From the NCBI GenBank assembly GCA_002049985.1, contig MVCY01000034.1:1-10380 (forward strand): 10,380 nucleotides of DNA, in the 5' to 3' direction. Below, piece by piece: positions 6,983 through 10,380 of the stretch. The DNA is from Candidatus Latescibacteria bacterium 4484_181. Lineage in GTDB: Bacteria > Latescibacterota > MVCY01. The notes under the pieces were generated by a model. That model had not been told where the DNA came from and ran no database searches. It was given only the letters and a program-made list of their open reading frames with translations. The position numbers and the translations under genes are program-made. The first letter of the stretch is position 1. Each line of letters starts with the position of its first letter.

Positions 6983-7969
6983 ATGCAGATGTATTATGAT
7001 AAAGATGCTGACCTGGAGATTTTGAAAGAGAAGAGAATTGGAATTGTCGGTGGTGCAGGTATTCAGGGCAGTGGTCAGTCGCTGAACCTACGGGACAGCG
7101 GCTTGGATGTGATCGTCAGCGAACTGCCCGGTACTCCAGCCTGGAAGAAGGCAGAGCAGCACGGCTTGACCGTGGTGACCACTCCGGAGCTGGCAGAGCA
7201 GTCAGACATCATTGTCCTTCTCACCCAGGATAATGTGCAACCTGTAGTCTATCAGGATGAAATCAAACCTCACCTTGAAGAGGGCAATGCCTTAGTGTTT
7301 GCCCACGGGTTCAATATCCATTATGGTCAGATCGTGCCTCCAGATAGCATCGATGTGTTTATGATCGCACCCAAGGGTCCGGGCAGTCTGGTGCGAAGCA
7401 CCTACCTGGAAGGCAAGGGAGTGCCTGCTTTAGTGGCTGTCGCTCAGGATTACACCGGAAGGGCAAAACAACTGGCGCTCGCCTACGCTAAGGGGATCGG
7501 GGCCACCAGGGCCGGAGTGCTGGAGACCACCTTCCGAGAAGAGACAGAGACGGATCTGTTTGGAGAACAGGCGGTGCTGTGTGGCGGTGTGAGCGAATTG
7601 ATCCGAGCCGGATTTGACACGCTGGTGCAGGCGGGTTACCAACCTGAATGTGCCTATTTTGAGGTATGCCATGAGCTAAAGCTGATTGTCGATATGATTC
7701 AGCAGGATGGTATCTCCGGAATGAGAAGACGAGTAAGTGACACCGCCGAATACGGGGACCTCACCCGGGGGAAAAGGGTCATCACTGAAGAGACCAGAAG
7801 GGAGATGAGAAAAATTCTGGCTGAGATCCAGGACGGCAGCTTTGCCCGGGAATGGCTCCTGGAAAACAGGGTGGGACGACCCGTATTCAACGCCAGGAGA
7901 AAACAGGACGAAGAACACCCTATCGAAGGGGTGGGCCGGAGGCTCCGGGCGATGATGAGCTGGCTTTAA
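6983..7969 (+). CDS. ilvC: Ketol-acid reductoisomerase, class I, with NADH-type cofactor loop
   Basis: Isomerises and reduces 2-acetolactate or acetohydroxybutyrate to the dihydroxy acids, using Mg2+ and NAD(P)H. The 328 residues fit class I. The Rossmann glycine motif is GAGIQG (24-29, usually GYGSQG) before LNLRDSG. Catalytic residues are in place: His108 ([10 protein letters not shown]), Lys131 (PKGPG), Asp191 and Glu195 (ETDLFGEQ), Glu227 and Glu231 (YFEVCHELK) and Ser252 (SDTAEYG). The C-terminus [15 protein letters not shown] is standard. The odd part is the beta2-alphaB loop [10 protein letters not shown] (45-54): family members that use NADPH have an Arg and two Ser that hold the 2'-phosphate. 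Here these align with Leu48, Thr51 and Ala53, and Glu47 could bind the ribose hydroxyls of NADH. The start has AGGAGG (6971-6976) six bases upstream. Confidence 0.97.
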   Translation: MQMYYDKDADLEILKEKRIGIVGGAGIQGSGQSLNLRDSGLDVIVSELPGTPAWKKAEQHGLTVVTTPELAEQSDIIVLLTQDNVQPVVYQDEIKPHLEEGNALVFAHGFNIHYGQIVPPDSIDVFMIAPKGPGSLVRSTYLEGKGVPALVAVAQDYTGRAKQLALAYAKGIGATRAGVLETTFREETETDLFGEQAVLCGGVSELIRAGFDTLVQAGYQPECAYFEVCHELKLIVDMIQQDGISGMRRRVSDTAEYGDLTRGKRVITEETRREMRKILAEIQDGSFAREWLLENRVGRPVFNARRKQDEEHPIEGVGRRLRAMMSWL

Positions 7970-8011
7970 CCACAAGAAGGCTGAATCCTGCAGAAACAGA
8001 GAAAGTTACAG

Positions 8012-8063
8012 AGCTGTTGAACCATAACCAGTTTCCCACACTTATTTCACCTGGTTTTCAGCT
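8012..8063 (+). promoter_or_regulatory. Hairpin in the ilvC-leuA gap
   Basis: In the 136-base gap, AGCTG (8012-8016) pairs with CAGCT (8059-8063), and inside it AACCAG (8026-8031) pairs with CTGGTT (8051-8056). An alternative inner helix is AACC (8020-8023) with GGTT (8053-8056). It is followed by TTGTTAAGC, not a full U run, so it could be an mRNA processing, stability or partial termination element. No internal promoter is convincing here. Confidence 0.3.
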
Positions 8064-8105
8064 TTGTTAAGCATCTCAGCATTTGGGACTTAGGAGGTTG
8101 ATGCA

Positions 8106-9476
8106 ATGGACATCGACAGAGTAGTCGTATTTGACACTACCTTAAGGGATGGGGAGCAATCGCCCGGGGCCTCCTTGGGGATAGAGGAGAAACTGCAGAT
8201 TGCCCGTCAACTGGCAAGGTTGAATGTAGATGTGATTGAGGCAGGTTTTCCCGTATCCTCTCCTGCTCAGTTTGAGGCGGTTAGATTGATCGCCCAACAG
8301 GTGAGGGGGCCGGTCATCGCCGGATTGGCCAGGGCAGTGAAACTGGACATCGACCGCTGCTGGGAAGCGGTGAGATATGCCCCCAGGCCCAGAATCCACA
8401 CATTTATTGCAACTTCGGATATTCACCTGAAATACAAATTAAGGATGTCTCGCCAGGAAGTGCTGGATAGGGCCGTAGAAGCAGTGAAGCTGGCAAGAGG
8501 ATACACCGAAGATGTGGAGTTCTCTGCCGAGGATGCTGGCCGCACTGATCCTGGCTACCTCTGTCAGGTGGTAGAGGCAGTGATTGACGCCGGAGCCACC
8601 ACCGTAAATATCCCAGACACTGTGGGATATATGATCCCCGAAGAATTTGCTGCCCTGATAAGGAAACTTTACCAGAGTGTGCCTAACATCGACCAGGTAA
8701 CTCTGAGTGTCCACTGTCATAACGACCTTGGATTGGCCACTGCCAATTCCCTGGCCGGAGTGAAGGCTGGGGCTCGGCAGGTGGAGTGTACGATCAACGG
8801 TCTGGGCGAAAGGGCAGGCAATGCCTCCTTGGAGGAGGTGGTAATGGCCATAAATACCCGTCAGGATTTTATGGGGGTCTCCACCTCCGTTGAAACCACG
8901 GAGATTTACCGCACCAGCCAGATGGTCTCCAAACTCACTGGCCTTGAGGTGCAGGCCAACAAGGCCATCGTGGGAGCTAACGCCTTCGCACACGAAGCCG
9001 GAATCCACCAAGATGGAGTCCTGAAAGAGAAGTCCACTTACGAGATTATGACCCCACAGTCCATTGGGCTTGAGAGAAGCAGACTGGTGTTGGGCAGACA
9101 TTCGGGCAGGCACGGGTTTAAGGCCCGCCTGGAGGAGATGGGTTACAGACTGAGCGATGAGATGCTGGAGAAGACCTATCAGAGATTTCTCCTGCTGGCA
9201 GACAAGAAGAAGGAAGTATTCGATGAGGATTTAGTGGCGATTGACAGGCTGGTGAAGCTTCCCATTAACCTTAGAGAGTATTCAATCCGAGCTGTCACCA
9301 GCGGAGCTGAGGCGATGGGAGAAGTCACCGTCAAAATCGACGACGACGGAGCAATTGTTATCGGTAGAGCGGCTTCCACCGATATCATCGAGGCCAGTGC
9401 CAAAGCGTATATAAACGTGATAAATAAACTGGTGGCCCGGAGAAAAGCAGCAGGAGGCGCCGGGAAATCTAAGTGA
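8106..9476 (+). CDS. leuA: 2-isopropylmalate synthase with shortened regulatory domain
   Basis: Condenses 2-ketoisovalerate with acetyl-CoA to 2-isopropylmalate, the first leucine-specific step. The catalytic TIM barrel is complete: [15 protein letters not shown] (10-24), [23 protein letters not shown], the metal-binding HCHNDLGLA (His203, His205) and [12 protein letters not shown]. Then come [11 protein letters not shown] and [10 protein letters not shown] of the linker subdomains. The protein has only 456 residues against about 510-520 for the family. The loss is local: DEDLVA (373-378), which usually precedes the C-terminal regulatory domain, runs straight into [20 protein letters not shown], which belongs to the second half of that domain. 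The first beta-beta-beta-alpha unit (LQVSSG..P.ATV...GPVDA type) is absent, while the second, to [17 protein letters not shown], is kept. Start ATG 8106 follows TAGGAGG with an eight-base spacer. Citramalate synthase is less likely given the context and motifs. Confidence 0.93.
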   Translation: MDIDRVVVFDTTLRDGEQSPGASLGIEEKLQIARQLARLNVDVIEAGFPVSSPAQFEAVRLIAQQVRGPVIAGLARAVKLDIDRCWEAVRYAPRPRIHTFIATSDIHLKYKLRMSRQEVLDRAVEAVKLARGYTEDVEFSAEDAGRTDPGYLCQVVEAVIDAGATTVNIPDTVGYMIPEEFAALIRKLYQSVPNIDQVTLSVHCHNDLGLATANSLAGVKAGARQVECTINGLGERAGNASLEEVVMAINTRQDFMGVSTSVETTEIYRTSQMVSKLTGLEVQANKAIVGANAFAHEAGIHQDGVLKEKSTYEIMTPQSIGLERSRLVLGRHSGRHGFKARLEEMGYRLSDEMLEKTYQRFLLLADKKKEVFDEDLVAIDRLVKLPINLREYSIRAVTSGAEAMGEVTVKIDDDGAIVIGRAASTDIIEASAKAYINVINKLVARRKAAGGAGKSK

Positions 9477-9492
9477 CCTTGAGGTATTGCAT

Positions 9493-10380
9493 ATGTCTAT
9501 GACCATAACAGAGAAGATCTTGGCGGCCCACTGTGGCCGGAGCACAGTTAAGCCAGGGGAGCTAATAAATGCCAAATTAGATGTGGTTCTCTGTAATGAT
9601 GTGACCACCCCTCCGGCAATCTCTATGCTGAAGTCAAAAGAGATGGACAGGGTTTTCAATCCTGACAGTATCGTGGTCACCCCCGACCATTTTGTGCCCA
9701 ACAAGGACATTAAAAGCGCTCAGTTGGCGAAAAGGCTGAGAGATTGGGTCAACCAGCATGGAATTAAGAACTATTATGAGATAGGCCACCACGGGGTGTG
9801 CCACGCCATTCTGCCTGAACAGGGGTTTGTACTGCCAGGGACAACCATTGTCTGCGGAGATTCTCACACCTGCACCCACGGAGCTTTGGGTGCTTTTGCC
9901 GCCGGCGTGGGAAGCACTGACCTGGCAGCAGCCATCTATTCCGGAGAGCTGTGGTTTAAAGTCCCCCCAAGCATCAAGTTTGTGCTTACCGGGAGGCTCC
10001 AGAAAGGTGTCTACTCAAAAGATATTATACTTCAGATTATCAGCAAGATCGGCGTAGATGGGGCTTTGTATCAGGCTATGGAGTTCACCGGCCCTGTGAT
10101 AGAGGAGCTTTCCGTGGAGGCCAGAATGACGATCACCAATATGGCGGTAGAAGCTGGGGCTAAAACAGGCATTATGGCCCCTGACCAGAAAACCTTCGAC
10201 TACGTCAGGGCCCGGACTGACAAACAGTTCGAGCCTTTTTACTCGGACCAGGATGCCCAGTATTCCCAGGTGGTGGAGATAGATGTGACCGAGCTGGAAC
10301 CGATGGTCGCCTTTCCCCATCTGCCTTCCAACGGGCATCCGGTTTCTGAAGTGGGGCAGATACGGATCGACCAGGCCTAT
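9493..10380 (+). CDS. leuC: 3-isopropylmalate dehydratase, large subunit, 3' end outside window
   Basis: Aconitase-superfamily [4Fe-4S] enzyme that, with LeuD, isomerises 2- to 3-isopropylmalate. 296 residues are seen, open to the window edge; the shorter LeuC subfamily (about 420 residues) fits. Motifs: [19 protein letters not shown] (98-116), [20 protein letters not shown] (122-141), [18 protein letters not shown] (214-231). The sequence stops at IDQAY, just where the family continues with the first cluster-ligand motif GSCTNGR, so the ligands themselves cannot be checked. Homoaconitase is related, but the position directly after leuA argues for leuC. Start ATG 9493 has GAGG (9481-9484) eight bases upstream, 16 bases after the leuA stop; a second ATG two codons on is possible. 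Confidence 0.95.
   Translation, partial: MSMTITEKILAAHCGRSTVKPGELINAKLDVVLCNDVTTPPAISMLKSKEMDRVFNPDSIVVTPDHFVPNKDIKSAQLAKRLRDWVNQHGIKNYYEIGHHGVCHAILPEQGFVLPGTTIVCGDSHTCTHGALGAFAAGVGSTDLAAAIYSGELWFKVPPSIKFVLTGRLQKGVYSKDIILQIISKIGVDGALYQAMEFTGPVIEELSVEARMTITNMAVEAGAKTGIMAPDQKTFDYVRARTDKQFEPFYSDQDAQYSQVVEIDVTELEPMVAFPHLPSNGHPVSEVGQIRIDQAY

Noticed and set aside
8017..8047. Internal promoter upstream of leuA (TTGAAC ... TTATTT)
   Set aside because: Both boxes are poor and the 19-base spacing is unfavourable.
8439..9113. Long open frame (224 codons) antisense to leuA
   Set aside because: Shadow of the strongly conserved leuA barrel; no ribosome site or recognisable domain.

Overview
The window reads as chromosomal DNA from a bacterium of roughly balanced base composition that uses clear Shine-Dalgarno sites. 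It carries two divergent core-metabolism operons separated by a 776-base intergenic region. I see no transposase, phage gene, CRISPR array, tRNA or rRNA. The gene content (nadC-birA next to a secreted beta-propeller protein, and an ilvD-ilvB-ilvN-ilvC-leuA-leuC run) fits many anaerobic, thermophilic or uncultured bacterial lineages. I cannot assign a phylum from the sequence alone.

Left part, minus strand (1-2263): nadC (NAD synthesis), birA (biotin-protein ligase) and the start of a secreted two-component-regulator-type propeller protein. They are packed as a translationally coupled operon: nadC and birA overlap by ATGA, and the birA stop codon overlaps the Shine-Dalgarno site of the next gene. 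A good sigma70-type promoter lies upstream of nadC. The BirA ligase lacks most of its usual C-terminal small domain.

Centre (2264-3039): the divergent control region. It holds the nadC promoter, an apparently non-coding stretch, an 11-bp motif that occurs upstream of both promoters in the same orientation relative to transcription, a near-consensus promoter for the ilv-leu operon, an exact 25-bp tandem duplication that begins at the -10 box, and a leader of about 240 nt. The leader has overlapping small ORFs, one rich in Val/Ile/Leu codons, and several mutually exclusive base-pairing options. No T-box or classical intrinsic terminator is seen.

Right part, plus strand (3040-10380): ilvD, ilvB, ilvN, ilvC, leuA and leuC (cut by the window edge). 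Together they encode acetolactate synthase (IlvB+IlvN), ketol-acid reductoisomerase (IlvC) and dihydroxy-acid dehydratase (IlvD), which make the 2-keto acids of valine and isoleucine. LeuA and LeuC then take 2-ketoisovalerate towards leucine; leuD and leuB would be expected downstream. Two enzymes look unusual. IlvC has lost the phosphate-binding residues of the NADPH loop and has a Glu there, which predicts NADH use. LeuA carries a clean in-frame loss of about the first half of its C-terminal leucine-binding domain. IlvN keeps the residues tied to valine feedback, so valine control may be intact where leucine control is not.
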